A DNA stretch of 64,000 nt from Corythucha ciliata (GCA_038030265.1 CM075937.1:4092001-4156000), one strand, 5' to 3'. Positions 37,078-49,680 are shown, counted from the first letter of the stretch. Notes: generated by a model not told the origin, from the letters alone. Translations and numbers: made by a program.

Positions 37078-37382
37078 AAGATATCTTCCTCCCAGAAACC
37101 AATAGACAAGAAGAAATAATCCTTAACCGCCTACGAATCGGCCATACCAGAGCCACTCACAGCTACCACCTAATAGGTCGCTATCGACCAACTTGTGAAA
37201 ACTGCGAAGTTCCCTTAACACCAGAACACATCAGAATTGAGTGCCCCCAATGGGAAAATACCCGTGAAAACCACGGCCTGCATCGCTTTCCATACGTCGA
37301 GTTACTTCGGTCAAAGGACCCTCAGACCCTAAGCCATCTATTCAGCTACCTACATGAGATTAATTACTTCTATCAAATTTAA
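37014..37382 (+). pseudogene. LINE C-terminal CCHC region
   Basis: The genuine segment begins near 37062 after a further frameshift and encodes RLRIGHTRATHSYHL, a conserved I/R1-type motif, then a C-x2-C-x7-H-x4-C zinc knuckle (CENC ... EHIRIEC). It terminates with TAA at 37380-37382, which looks like the original stop of the polyprotein. Confidence 0.9.
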
Positions 37383-37624
37383 AATCCTCAAAACAACTCA
37401 CAACTTGATCACTATAATTAATTAACTTCAAAACAATATCGTCAAAATCTCCCAAGCAAGCAGCCGATTTCAATCTTATGTGATTAACAACACATTTGAT
37501 GGGCTCATGACCTCTAGCAGTCGATGCCCCAAAAAAGGGGGTGGTTTTAGCCGGTAGTCTGTCGCTCGGCAGGAGTCCGGCACACCGTGCGTAAATGCAT
37601 TACCACCTCCTTACCCCCCCACCA

Positions 37625-37654
<30 letters not shown>
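37383..37654 (+). other. LINE 3' UTR and (AAT)n tail
   Basis: About 240 bases of non-coding sequence, including GGTAGTCTGTCGCTCGGCAG and a CACCACCTCC-like end, followed by nine or so AAT repeats. The tail marks the site where target-primed reverse transcription began. Confidence 0.8.
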
Positions 37655-37660
<6 letters not shown>

Positions 37661-40600
37661 CTAGTAGAAAATTTCTTCTTCGCCGGGTAAAAGTACTATT
37701 ACTCTTTGTTTGTCGCGTCTGTGGACTCCCATCCTAACCCCCCCCCCCGCAACCACTCTGTCGAATGCGAATCCCAACAGAGCTTTTGTTCGTCCTAGAA
37801 AATTGAACTTTGATCCTAAGTTTAGCCCCTCAATAATGAATAGTAACTCCTTGACTCTTAGAGAGTGGTTGTAGGCTCATTTTAGTATTTTAGTAATGGC
37901 TTGTAACCCAAAGCAGGGCGGTCCTTTGTTTAAGTTGATTCCTTCTTAAGACTTCAGTGGGATTTAGAGCGCTCTTCTACTTCCATGTTCCAGATGAGAC
38001 GTGGAAGTAATAAAGACGTAAAGAGAAGACAAACCTGGTATAACTCTTGTGCATATATTTAACTAAAAAAATTATTCAAAAAGCCGGTTGTTCCGATCCT
38101 TACCACAATAACTGACTTTTGATAGCATGTAAAATGAAATTGCCAGCGGAAAAAACTCTTCTAGACCAAGAGCCAGCGACGTAAAAAGTGCAACCATTTG
38201 CATACTTTTCTTACATCAGCGCATAAAATCGAGAATAATTCCCCAATAGTGGGAAAAATTGTCTGCCTCCATTTGGACGTGACAAAACCGGTGGCACACG
38301 GCATCAAAGATTCACTTGGGGAGAAGTAACACAAATTCCGATCAGACGGCAAAGACGTTCTATTCACGTGATTAAGCATTGAAAAATATGGGGAATTGAA
38401 TATTACTTTTAATGCTACCAGGTTCTACGGCGTCGAGCCAATGGCAAAGTCGTGAAAGCTTAAAACCCTTTAATTTGAAGTATCGGTTTTCGGTGTCAGG
38501 GTGCTGTTTTCTGGGGGAAAATAGGACGAGAAATCATAAAAACAAATTCGTATTTTTCTTCCATGTGTGTGCGAAAGGCTTCCCGTTTTGTGTGAATTTT
38601 TCATTTGAATAAATTGAGAGCACTCCCCGTCCCCTCATTCAACATTTTTATAGTTTGAGATTTCTATTTTCTAGATAGTTCAGGTCTACAGTAAAAATGT
38701 TAAGTCATTTTCGTATTTGGTTCATCGAGTTGTCCAATAATTTCGAACTTGAATGAACACCGGTGCTTGTAATGTAAGCGTTTACAGTTTTAATGCACAG
38801 TGCTAATGTCTGAAACTGTGTTTTACGGGAATGGCAGTAAAACCGCAGTGTGACGTAAATACGTAAAACGAACAATTTTCCCCGGCCCCACTTTACTGGT
38901 CCACTTACAGGGAAAAAAGAAGAAGAAAAAAAGGAACGGTTGAAAGTACGACGGTTCACCCCTACATGCTTTACGATAGATTATAAACAGGGATGTTTTG
39001 CTCTTTCATATACAAGGGGCGACTAACAAGCATTTTAGTAAATAGCCTCTTCAATGAAGTTTTTATAGTGACATCACAGTCGTGCTCGTCTGAATAAAAT
39101 CGGTACTCAACTGCACTGACATAATTAGCTTGCACAGCCCCACTCTTCTTTCAACCACTTCTATACATTTTTCATACTACGGGTTAGGAGGGATCGAAGG
39201 AACACATTTTCTTTTCCCGTATAATGATCCCGATTACAAGGAAGAAGGTGTGAAATTCAAAGCAATAAGAGAAAAAGACCTTGACCTGAAAAGAGCATTA
39301 TTATTAAGGGGAGGGGTCATAGATGAAGCATTCCAGGAATTCAGCGCAATAGATGGTGTAGTGCATGGCAAAAAAAAGGTGGCGCAGCTGTCCTCTGATA
39401 ACTTATGTTTCAATATTTAATTTTTAGAGGGTTTGTAACTCTCGAAGTCTTTGGGTTTTGAAATATCAACAAGAGGAACTGAAGACATTCAGTTTTATCG
39501 AATACGACTCATCTAATTGGTGGTTCGCAGTAATCGCAGTACCCCAGAAGGGTGGGTACAAAAATAAAGGAATAGGAACTTGAATTCTCTGGCAAGACCA
39601 GTTAGAGTGAATTCATCCACTTTTTTTTTTTTATTCTCGTTATTATTAAATGCTTGGGTGGGGCTCACAGCCGACCCTCCAAGGACATCTGAAATATCGA
39701 GGTCGACCGGGCCCCTTTAGAGGCACAAAAGCCCCCTTTAGAAATCCTCCAACGCGTTCAATTCCTTCATTTTACACATAAAAATAAAGACTTCAGGAAA
39801 AAAGAAACGTTGAGCAATAATAAGTAGCGTCACAAAACCGTTTTTTTTTTTTTTTTTTTTCCCCCGAAGTACCTTTCTCACGCTTGTCCACGACCCCCCC
39901 CCCCATCCCCCGCCGTTTACTATCTTCATCACCACAACCAAAGCCACAGCTCCCATTTCCGACGTGATCTTCACCAGTAATAATCTGTTCGCTATCTTTT
40001 CCTCTCACTCACTCTCACTCTCTCGCTACCTATTCATAAAGACTCATCAAATCCGGGGCTCGACGCCAAGTCACGAAGAAAGTGTACGAAGTAGGTGCAC
40101 CCTTCAAAAAACGTTCTCGGCGTGACAAGGCGTTTTGAAACATCGATCCTTCGAAGTCACCGCAATGAAGAAAAAAAAAAAAGCCTTGGAAGTCCGCTTG
40201 GAATGACGTGGATCGTCTTTGGAAAGGAAAAGTTGCGAATAAACGATGTGGGAATTACTTATTCAGAAAGTTCTTTCCTTTCCTTGTAATCATTTTTTAA
40301 AAAGATAAATAGAAACGACGACCTGTTGAATGCAGCCCCCCTCCTCCCACACTCGAGATTAAATTCTCCGTGAAAAAAACAAATTATGATTATTATCATT
40401 GCACCATTGTCACTACAGCCGACATAATATTTAGCCATAAAGACTAAAATGCAATGAATTTGGCAGAGAGATAGTTTCCTTTAGACAAATTCGTGCTTTA
40501 GGGTTGGCTCTCTATCCCTACATGCATAGCCTGTTGCGAAATCGAATGGTAATTTTAAAGCTAAAATATTTTTTTAGGCCAAAAATTACGATTCTGTTGT

Positions 40601-40689
40601 AGGAGGGGGGATAAGGGGTTAGTTATTTGGCACATCCAACCCTGTTCAAGGACCAAGTCCCCAATGTATTGCCCGAGTAACCTATTCAT
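37655..40689. other. No recognisable gene
   Basis: AT-rich with a C11 run (37738-37748), a T20 run (39841-39860) and a C11 run (39894-39904). A plus-strand frame at 39130-39420 (96 codons) has no recognisable domain. Confidence 0.55.
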
Positions 40690-42320
40690 GGAGCCAAATT
40701 GCTGAGTGCACCACAGTTGGGATTCTCACATAAAATTTCCTATATCCAACCGTGAAAAATTCTGGAAAATCCAATTTTAACAGGCGGATAAAGCTCATCT
40801 TAACGCGAAGGACGAATTCTGCCTCTGTTGAATCAGATACAGGCGCGGATACATAGAATTTCGTCAAGGAAGGGCTAGATTGCATTTACCCTTCTCCCCT
40901 CATCTACTGTGAGAGGCGGATAAAAAACCACTTTATCTTTCTTTTTGAAAGATTTTTCGAATTTTGGAGAAGTTTTTTGCTTGTACGTGATAGTTTACTA
41001 TTGAAATATAAAAGACAAACAAGACAAAACTGCCACTTTTTTCCATGAATTATAGCGTAGGTAGGTAAATTTGTTACTAGCAAATTAATTTATGAAAACG
41101 AAAACAATTCTTAAAGTGTACAGAGAAAAACAGTTAGACTTCGAGGTAACTATTGCAAAGAGATGGACGAAATAATCATAGTTTCGTATTCAAGGGCCAA
41201 ATCTAAGAGCTGAATCATTAGTTACCGGTTGGAATTCCCGGTATGTGACAAAATGATTAATCCAAGATGCTAAAATTGCTCGTGCATTCGGTCTCTGAGT
41301 TTATGCCTCCATGTTTTCCAAATATCAGTTTGTGAGGTGAATTTCGCAATTTCTGATCGTATTGCGAGTTCCGGATGAAAAATGGGACTTTGTAATGCGT
41401 ATATACAGTCTTTATCATTTGACCTAATGCCCCGTTATTGGACCTGAAAATCCAATTTTGGCGATGCCAATCTACAATTTTGCAATGCGGATCCCAAGAA
41501 ACTCGTATAGAGTTAATTTGGCGTTCACGTTTTGCTGTATTCGTCTATGTCTCTGTTAGTTGTTGACACTTTATCAGTATACAACTTTTCTTGTCCCTCT
41601 TCTGGGCCCCTCAAGATCTTGATCCGTCGTCACTGCACTGGGTCTCGGCCCTTGAATTGAAGAATACACAAAATAAGATGACTTTGCTTAGAGCAGCATT
41701 CCCAAGCGGAAATTGTAGAAATCCTAAATTGGTCATGAATAGTGCCAAGCCCCCCCCCCCTTCTTTTATGAAATTGTTTGAAAATTCTGAAATTTTTGGT
41801 CAGCGCCTGATCCATCAGGATCAGATCAGATATCTAGGACCTATAGAACTAGGATGTTGGAAAATGACTTACTTTAGTATTAATTGGTAGTACCAATTTG
41901 CGGACAAACTAGTGAAATTCGCTTATGAAGGAGCCAAATCCGAGACATTTGGTTATGGAAGAGCGAAGATTGGGCAAAATTATGGTATGAAAAAGCCAAA
42001 ATCACGACATTTGGCTTTTGTAATACCATATCCCACGGAATTTTGGTTTTAAAAGAGCAAAATTGCCAAAAATTGGGACTTCAAAGAGACAAATGCGGAG
42101 GTTTTCCGTTTGGCAATCCGTGTAACTGGCGTTTATAATTGCCAAAATAACAAAATTTGGCTTTTTGAGTTACCCAAATCCATAATTTTTTTTTTTTTTA
42201 AGGTAAATTAGCTTTCGAATTAGTCAAAGCTGCGAAACCGAGTTTAGAAAGAGCTAAAGACACGATATATTGTTGTTGTAAGGGTAAAAACGTGCGAAAT
42301 TGGTGTATAAAATGGCATCT
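40690..42320. repeat. Strongly diverged type II-like array
   Basis: Recurrent blocks such as GAGCCAAAATTGCGACATTT and GGCTTTTGTAA with about 30-33-bp spacing, clearest at 41890-42290. Between 41.1 and 41.6 kb only scattered units remain. The relation to type II (CGCGAAATTTGGTTTTTGAA) is by visual similarity. Confidence 0.5.
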
Positions 42321-42647
42321 ACGACACTACCTTTATTTAATCGTAGGCGAGGGGTGGATATTTTTCCACATCCCTGTGGCTAGGTTATGGGGGGGGGGAA
42401 GGGTCATTAAATGCAATCCTAAGCAAGCATCCATGCAGTTTGTTGGGTTGAGCAGAGACGAAGCGGAGAGTTCGGACAGAGACATTTTAAGGTTGTCAGT
42501 CAAATAATAAAATATGCTGTTTTCAAACGAAGCTTATGATTGTTTTTGGGTGAAAGGCCACTTTTCCCGAATAATCAGCTTCCATTAAGGCGAATTATTT
42601 GCAACTCGGCGATTTACACACGACGCGGAGACGCGGTCAGCTACTCG

Positions 42648-42652
42648 TCAGT
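42648..42652 (+). promoter_or_regulatory. Possible initiator TCAGT (upstream)
   Basis: CTACTCGTCAGTATCC resembles the arthropod initiator consensus TCAGTY. It lies 250 bp upstream of a stronger candidate and could be an alternative start. Confidence 0.2.
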
Positions 42653-42889
42653 ATCCTCACGATTGTTCAAATTTCGCGGTTTTCAAGTAAACCGCTCCTA
42701 AACACCCACTTAGGGGTCATCTATCGTCTCCCATCCTATCTAGCTCTCCCTCCTAGTCATCACACCATCGGCCTTAAAAAAACCTCCATCAGCTCCCTTG
42801 TTCGGGCAAAACCAACATTCACAAATTCACATTCAGCCAACGGAAGCAAAACTGTTTAACAGCCTCTGCCTCACTAACTCTAGTCTCTA

Positions 42890-42935
42890 CTCGTTGTCAG
42901 TTATTCGTGTCGTGTCATTTACTTTCGCATGAAAC
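42890..42935 (+). promoter_or_regulatory. Candidate TATA-less core promoter, start near 42899
   Basis: CTCGTTGTCAGTTATTCGTG contains a perfect TCAGTT initiator (42897-42902). No TATA box stands 30 bp upstream. A CpG-containing leader follows and ends in a short ATG exon with a consensus donor, which supports a real transcription start. Confidence 0.45.
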
Positions 42936-43000
42936 GTGAAGGAGGATGTGGAGAACTACGATCTTCCCTAAAACTGTGGTTCAAACCTGTAAAACCATGA
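42929..43000 (+). CDS. Upstream ORF overlapping the next start codon
   Basis: A 23-codon frame beginning 30 bases after the proposed start site. It ends with TGA at 42998-43000, which overlaps the ATG of the following frame (42997-42999) in an ATGA arrangement. If transcribed it could reduce or couple translation of the downstream frame. Confidence 0.25.
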   Translation: MKREGGCGELRSSLKLWFKPVKP

Positions 43001-43023
43001 AGGGATCTATCGGTGTTAAAAAG
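42997..43023 (+). CDS. Candidate first coding exon (MKGSIGVKK) ending at a splice donor
   Basis: Nine codons from ATG to AAG|GTAAGA, a consensus 5' splice site in phase 0, about 100 bases downstream of a TCAGTT initiator. The peptide is short and basic and not a signal peptide. Later exons could not be identified. A plus-strand frame at 43743-44000 is not preceded by a convincing acceptor. The combination of initiator, leader and donor is the main support. Confidence 0.4.
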
Positions 43024-44039
43024 GTAAGATCTTAAAGGCGCTCTCTGTTACTTTTTTTTTTTTCCTCGAGCCTCATTTCGGTCATGTGCCATCAGTTTCA
43101 AGCAACTTCCCACTCGAAATAGTTGAAAACTTCCTTTGAAGTTTGAAGCGGTTCTTATCCTTCAAATTGTCAAGCCCCCCCCCCCCCCAAGTTCGGAGTT
43201 CAGCACTTTTTTGGCATCAATAGCCCTCCGTGTATTATTAATTATCGTAACTAAAACCGAAATTGAGCAGGTCATGATTGGTCGACGATGAAACACTTGT
43301 TGTTGTATGGGGAGGGGGAGTCTAGCTCGTCAAAACGGATGACTCCTCAGCGGAAGCTATTAAAATCACCGTGATTTTAGGGAAGAAATGGGATTTTCAA
43401 ACTACTGTCCGCATTTTCACCCTCGAGCTTAGAGCCCGAATCCCGTAAAAAAATTAAAGTAAACCCTTGCTTGCTGTGACTTTTGCTTGGCGCGATTGTC
43501 AATTTTTTCCCCCAAAATCAAAACAAAAAACCAAGCATTCCCCAAGGTAACCTCAAAATTGAAAGCTAAGAAACATTCATTTTAATGACACTCATAAAAT
43601 AAAGTTCTAACATGGATTATTAATGAGCGGTATTCCTTAAAATAAAGAGAATAAAATTATATTTACCTTCGCATTAGGGCTTGTTTCGCTCTCGGCCACC
43701 CGATGAGATTGATCAAGGGGGGAAAAAGGCACAATCCACGGATTGTTATGGGCACGCGGACGGTACTTAATTGAACATTTTCAATCGAAACACACTTATC
43801 CGACTCACTATTTCGCTATTTCTTGGAATGAAAAAACTGAGACGCTGGATGGGGCTAACTTGCTACACGGCGGCGTTCGGTCAGTAGCAGGGGAAGTGGC
43901 CAGAGACATACAGGCTGTAATGGCTGCCCTCCTACTCCACTTCTCCACCTGCTTCACGTGGGTGTGTGAGTTCGGTGTTGCAAGAGGTGGGAGGGGGTGA
44001 ATTGCTTGATGAATGGTCGCGAAATTAAATAGCTCAAAG
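43024..44039. other. No recognisable gene
   Basis: Presumed intron or intergenic sequence with a C14 run at 43175-43188. Confidence 0.5.
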
Positions 44040-44920
44040 CAAAATTGTTAGTTTCGAGTCTGAATGTCTTGAAAATTGCCCGTTCATGGTCTTAATTCTC
44101 GTGAGATTGCCGCAGTTTCGGACCACTTTATTTCTAAGTGGTCATGGAAACCGGGATAGCCGTCCCTGAGAGCGCCGGAAGCCTGGCAATTTTAGCCACG
44201 AATTTAGCTAAAAATCATCAAAATTGCCCAAATATCCGCGAAATTGAAAGTTTATACTGTGCATTTGTGCGAAATTGCGAGTTACGGGGCCTTTTATTTA
44301 ACGACGGAGTCAAAGGCCGACGAAGTGACGAGGCTCATGCGACGTACCCCTACCATTTATTTATACGCACTTCGTCGCTGAGCTGACAAGCCGATATCCC
44401 CGAGCTGTCAACGCTTTTACACGACGAAGCTCGGATAATGCCGTGTGACATCTCAAGTTGTTGTCAAAAATTTCACGGGAGTGTGAGCTCCAGCCTTCCG
44501 TTTAGGCCTCAGACCCACCTACTCGGTTTTGGCTCTCGTCAGCCGCCGCAGCTGAGCCCAGTCCTGAGCTGGTGGACCAAATGGTACAATAGGCCAACTA
44601 TTCCTGCCCTTGGATCTCTCCCTTAAGCGGTCCACTTGATTCCCATACACGGCTCAAACGCCTGGATGATGAGAGCCAAGTCAAGGTTTCAACATCTTTA
44701 CAATCATTTCCGCCGTAAACAATGTCGGGTCCCCTTCGGGGCCTTTCATTTGGCTATGCGCATGGTAGAGCTCATCTGCGCCCTTGCGGCTTGCGCTAAG
44801 CAGGTGAAGATCCTGGTCACAGATCGAATACCTTATTGGTCTTTGGGGAGGAGAAGTAGGGGCGCAAGAGGACGCCTCTCCCTTTTTAATTGTTATTGTT
44901 CAGCTAATTAATTATTGCTT
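44040..44920. repeat. GC-richer patch with short inverted repeats
   Basis: Two hairpins are visible: GACCACTT/AAGTGGTC around a seven-base loop (44121-44143) and CGACGAAGTG/CACTTCGTCG (44318-44327 and 44368-44377). A few array-like units (CAATTTTAGCCACGAATTTA) occur at 44188-44207. A 91-codon plus frame (44636-44911) has no recognisable domain. Probably transposable-element debris. Confidence 0.35.
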
Positions 44921-45196
44921 TTTGTAATGAATTTTTTTTTAGGAGGATTGGTTGAGAATGAGTCAGCCAGCAAGGTTAGTGCTGTAGTTTTAAGGCTCTT
45001 AGGCCATTGTTTTAAGGTAGCTTCCCTTCTTTTCGAGGCCTTTATCAATTAATTAACTTTTGATTGTTCCACGATTATCTGTCAAAATAGTCGTTGTACT
45101 TCGGATTTAGCGAACCTGTCTACGTACTGTCACAAATCGCGTTATAAGTTCTAGTAACTAATATGAGCGCATTGCAATTCCAAGGTTGGTTAGCAT

Positions 45197-45640
45197 CACG
45201 GGCGTAGTCAGAGTTGGGCAGTTCCCCTCAAACTAAGAAATTCTTCGGTTAAAACCCAAGTAATTTGGTCACAAAACAGTATCCCTAGAGATATTTATCG
45301 TCCGGAACTCGCAAAAGTGTCTCCAGCACCCCCAGAAACTGTCTGTGCGCACATAGAAAAGGACTGTGATCCATCAAAAACTCCCACTTTTGCCTTTGAA
45401 CTACCATCACACCAGAAAATGACACTTTGGCCACTAAACTTGACATTTTGTCCCCTCAGGAACTTACAAGGTTTTCGGTAATTGGGTCCCTCAAACTGGC
45501 TATCCGGCACAGAAATGGCAGTTTTGACCCCCCCACCCCTCCACCCATCATAACAAAATGTGTCCTGGAAGGTGTCATAGTTGTTGCTCAAATCGGTTCA
45601 TGACAGTTTTGTGTCCGAAAACCTGTGTTCTACCCCTGTA
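45197..45640. repeat. Type III-like array with a hAT-like left end
   Basis: Starts CACGGGCGTAGTCAG, similar to the ends of the element at 21.5 kb (CATGGGCGTAGCCAG), and continues GGGCAGTTCCCCTC. Diverged units with GACATTTTGTCCCC and GACACTTTGGCCACTAAAC follow. A possible right end is TACCCCTG at 45631-45638, but the candidate duplications match poorly, so the borders are uncertain. Confidence 0.35.
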
Positions 45641-48097
45641 GCCTTGGGTTAAAATGACTGTTGAAACTGACAAGGGGTGTAAAAGTATGGTATTGACAGT
45701 TAACTGTAGCTGAAATTCTCATGGAAAAATTGATCAGTTTCTCAATGGGTGAATGTAAATTTCAGCATTGTAAATTCCGAAAACCCGAGGGAAACGTTCC
45801 AAGATCGGAATTTTTCACAAAAGGGAGAAAAAACAGGGTCGCACGCACAGATCTTAGTCTCATGTTAAAACAATAAAGTTTAGCTAATGGGCAAGCACCC
45901 AGCCGTGGCCGGTCCAAAGGAAACACCCAAACCCCATCGCCTGTTCAAACAGCAGCAAACGTTAATTATTTCGTTAATTCGAACTCAACGAGGTAGTGTT
46001 GACTACCCTGTTTAAAAAAAATCAAAAAATTAAAAAAATCTGACTTGCAGATGCTCGCCCTAATTCCTTGAAAATTATAATAGAACTCAACCACACTTAA
46101 CTTACGTGCAGCATGCTTATTGTAAATTTTGTTTTCTTCGGCAAGGTTTTAGCGGGAACGCTAAATATCACAAGAGGTTTTAAGATTTATTCCTTAATTA
46201 GAAATTTCACCATCTACCGACCGTTTTTAACAGAGCTTAGTTTACATAATAATGACTAGATGAGGGAATTCATTTAGTGTTTTCTCAAGGATCCTTCAAA
46301 ATTTACTTTGAGACACAATTACAAAAAAAATGCAGTTGTTTTCGCAAGGATAAGGGGAAGGTGAACGATGCTTGATGAGTTGGTTTTTATACTTGGCAAC
46401 TTTTGAGACCTTTCTTGAAGTACACGCCCCCGTGAGTAAGTTTGTAAATCCATTTCCCAGAATGAAACCCAGAACTTGAACGTTTTTAAAGATAATAAAA
46501 TTGTACGTGAAACAACTGAAATCACTCGCGAGAAGTGAGTCTCAACTGCTATTGTTGTTGGTCGCCCAGCGCCTTTTTTTCACATTTGAATAGCATTATA
46601 GTGGATGTGTAATTCTCAAATTGCGCCAATACAAAAAGTAAAGAAATTCCTCCCGACCCATTCAATTTCACAACCCCGCGCAAAGGAGTCGTGTCTTCTG
46701 TGGGAATTTTTCGTGAAGGGCTTTGATGCTATCTTACATAAAGTAACACCTTTTGTAATGTAATACAATTGTGACAGTAAACTCCACAGTAGCCTATTTA
46801 TGAAAATCTGAAGACATTTTACGTTAACTCTCGTTTGTATGAAATGTTTTTCTCAGCATTTGGTTTCCCTACTCGTCATAAACTGATGAAAAATTGTGAT
46901 TACACGACAGAGGAAAAATGTCTTATAAGAAAATTACGGCGTTGACAAAAACACAGTCATGAGCACGGCTAAATTCATGAAGGGGAAAAAATGAGGGGGT
47001 TGGGTCTAAGTTCGCAGAACGCGACAGAGTACGTTATGAGACCCTCCCCCACACCCCACCCTATCATGTCACCAAACAAACGGCATGTGTGTAAATAAAC
47101 GTACCTATACCCCGGAGAAAAAAAAAACATGGACGAAATATTAGTTTTTCATCTCCCTCCAAAAGTAAACCAAGGTGTGCTGTAGGGTCGGATTGATTGA
47201 ACATATAGTACCGACCGTTTTCCATTTACGGATCAACAAAAAATTGGGGAAAAATGTATCTACGGAGTGCGTAAAACCGCTCAGCGTCACGTCTCTAAAA
47301 TACGTTACTGCAATAAAATGTCAGGGAACAAACTTAAATTAAAATTGTTTCGGCAATGACCAATGAGAGTTAAGAGGGAGGGAGGGGTCTGTCAGCAATC
47401 TTCGTTTTTCAAGTTTCAAAACTCATTGCTAATCTTTATTTCGCCGTTTAAAAAAATGACTGGCTTGCCGTGAACTCTTGGCATTCTACAATTCTAGTCT
47501 CTAAGAGTACAGGGGGTGGTGCCGTTCAGAGAAGAGTGAGGAGAGTCACAGAAAAAATGAAAGAAACCAAATCGAAATGCACGCGCCGTGTAGTAAGAAA
47601 TACGTTTGAAAAATAGAAGAGAGAAACTTTAACGATACGCTTTCTCTTCACCCAGTTTGCGGACTCCTCTTCGTTTTTATTGTCACGTAATATTACCCCT
47701 CCCTTCACACCATTTGGTCTCGATATAACACTTTATTCCCATGGTGCGATACGAGCATTTCGTTATGGATTTCCTGTACTTGTAAAAATGGAAGGCACAA
47801 ACGACTCATTCCTTGCGTCCTTTTTTAAATAATAAATTTCGAAACAAGGAAGTAGAATATCACCCACGCCCGTTGCGTTACCTTCATTTGACAGTTCAGT
47901 GGGATTCGAGGACCACTTCGTCTTTGTCGTTAAAAAAAATTGAGCAGTCTCTCGACCGTCGAGAATTTTTATTTTAGTGCATTTCATTCTGAAAAATGCA
48001 CTATTGGTCTCGTCGTGATGGTGGCAAACATGGGTCATGTCATGTTTTTTTCACGTTTCAGAACCTCTAGAACACGAATTCAGTGGTCTCCGGAATT
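45641..48097. other. No recognisable gene or element
   Basis: AT-rich. No domain-bearing frame and no terminal repeats seen. Confidence 0.55.
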
Positions 48098-48139
48098 CAT
48101 ATATATATATATTCTATATATATATATATATATATATAT
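48098..48139 (+). repeat. (TA)n microsatellite
   Basis: About forty bases of alternating TA with one TTC interruption, immediately before the tandem satellite. Confidence 0.95.
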
Positions 48140-48153
48140 CTTTATGGCCGTTT

Positions 48154-49285
48154 CCTTGTTAGCACGATAACTCTCGTAGAAATTAATTTAGCGGAACGCG
48201 CTTTGGCACAAAAATCAGTAGTCATAAGACACCGGTCGGTATTGCATTTGGGCCAAATCGGTCAAGGTGGAGGGGGGGAAAATCGGGCTTGAAATCGTCA
48301 AAAAATCACTAAAAATCACCAGTTGATTCTAGAAGCATCATATTCGGTACGTATACTCCATGTTAGACTAGCCTTTGATTCCCATTTTAATTTTTTGAAA
48401 AAGTCAAGGGGGAGGGGGTGGTGCCCCCGGGGTGGAAGTAAGTGTGTGGTCTTGTTAGCACGATAACTCTCGTAGAAATTAATTTAGCAGAACGCGCTTT
48501 ATGTAAAAAATCAGTAGTCATAAGATCCCGGTCGGTATTGCATTTGGGCCAAATCGGTCAAGGTGGAGGGGGGGAAAATAGGGGTTGAAATGGTAAAAAA
48601 ATCACTAAAAATCACCAGTTGATTCTAGAAGCATCATATTCGGTACGTATACTCCATGTTAGACTAGCCTTTGATTCCCATTTTAATTTTTTGAAAAAGT
48701 CGAGGTGGAGGGGGTGATGCCCCCGGGGTGGAAGTAAGTGTGTGGTCTTGTTAGCACGATAACTCTCGTAGAAATTAATTTAGCGGAACGCGCTTTATGT
48801 AAAAAATCAGTAGTCATAAGATCCCGGTCGGTATTGCATTTGGGCCAAATCGGTCAAGGTGGAGGGGGGGAAAATAGGGGTTTAAATGGTAAAAAAATCA
48901 CTAAAAATCACCAGTTTATTCTAGAACCATCATATTCGGTACGTATACTCCATGTTAGACTAGCCTTTGATTCCCATTTTAGTTTTTTGAAAAAGTCAAG
49001 GGGGAGGGGGTGGTGCCCCCGTGGTGGAAGTAAGTGTGTGGTCTTGTTAGCACGATAACTCTCGTAGAAATTAATTTAGCGGAACGCGCTTTGGCAAAAA
49101 AATCAGTAGTCATAAGACCCCGGTCGGTATTGCATTTGGGCCAAATCGGTCAAGGTGGTGGGGGGGAAAATAGGGCTTGAAATGGTAAAAAAGTCACTAA
49201 AAATCACCAGTTGATTCTAGAAGCATCATATTCGGTATGATGATTCCATTTTGAAATAGCCTTTGATTCCCATTAAGTTCAGCTT
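48154..49285 (+). repeat. 296-bp tandem satellite, four copies
   Basis: Copies start with CTTGTTAGCACGATAACTC at 48154, 48451, 48747 and 49043, giving periods of 297, 296 and 296 bp. The fourth stops being similar near 49280. Each unit includes GGTCGGTATTGCATTTGGGC, AAATCACTAAAAATCACCAG and a G-rich GGAGGGGG region. Inner copies 2 and 3 share variants (TTTATGTAAAAAATCAG, AAGATCCCGG) that differ from outer copies 1 and 4 (TTTGGCA, AAGAC/AAGACC), so an inner unit was duplicated most recently. Open frames of about 106 codons in the units are shared artefacts of the repeat. Confidence 0.95.
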
Positions 49286-49680
49286 AAACAAACCCGGCAG
49301 CAAACAGTACGAGGGAGGGTCAAACATAAACGAAACAAATCATGGTCTCAACATTACTACTTCTGGGACGGCTTAGGGTATCCGTATACAAAATGAAATG
49401 CACTCTTTCCGACCGCCAGCTGCCGGAGCGAAATTTTTTTCTATACTTCAAGTCTGCAAGCTCTAGAAAACGTCATTTTCAGGGGAAAACTTAACAGTAT
49501 CAGCCCACATAAAGACAACAGAGACAGTTTACGGGTAAATTTACAAGATTTTAAAAATAGATAACGGTCCTTTCTATATGCACGGCCAGTTTATGGGATC
49601 AAAATGGACGGTTTCCCGTTTCCAAGTTTCTGGGGGAAAAACTTACGAGACTGTCGATGGGGGTGCCCTATGTTTGCGAT
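49286..49680. other. No recognisable feature
   Basis: Short AT-rich interval between the satellite and the type III array. Confidence 0.5.

Larger units (their letters stand above)
34729..37654 (+). mobile_element. 5'-truncated, decayed I-clade LINE (non-LTR retrotransposon)
   Basis: The fragment covers reverse transcriptase, RNase H and a C-terminal CCHC motif, then a 3' UTR and an (AAT)n tail (37625-37653). RNase H downstream of RT together with a TAA-type 3' repeat is characteristic of the I superfamily rather than Jockey or CR1. No endonuclease domain is present, so the 5' end is truncated as expected for incomplete reverse transcription. The reading frame is broken by at least five frameshifts and one stop, so it cannot be active. 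A 15-bp duplication GGTAAACCCACTAAC (34729-34743 and 34766-34780) marks the 5' edge. A short (TAA)n precedes it. Its codon use and GC content stand out from the surrounding AT-rich DNA. Confidence 0.92.

Noticed and set aside
37550..37620. tRNA-like GTCCGGCACACCG sequence in the LINE tail
   Set aside because: No cloverleaf can be drawn and no T-loop consensus is present. It belongs to the LINE 3' UTR.
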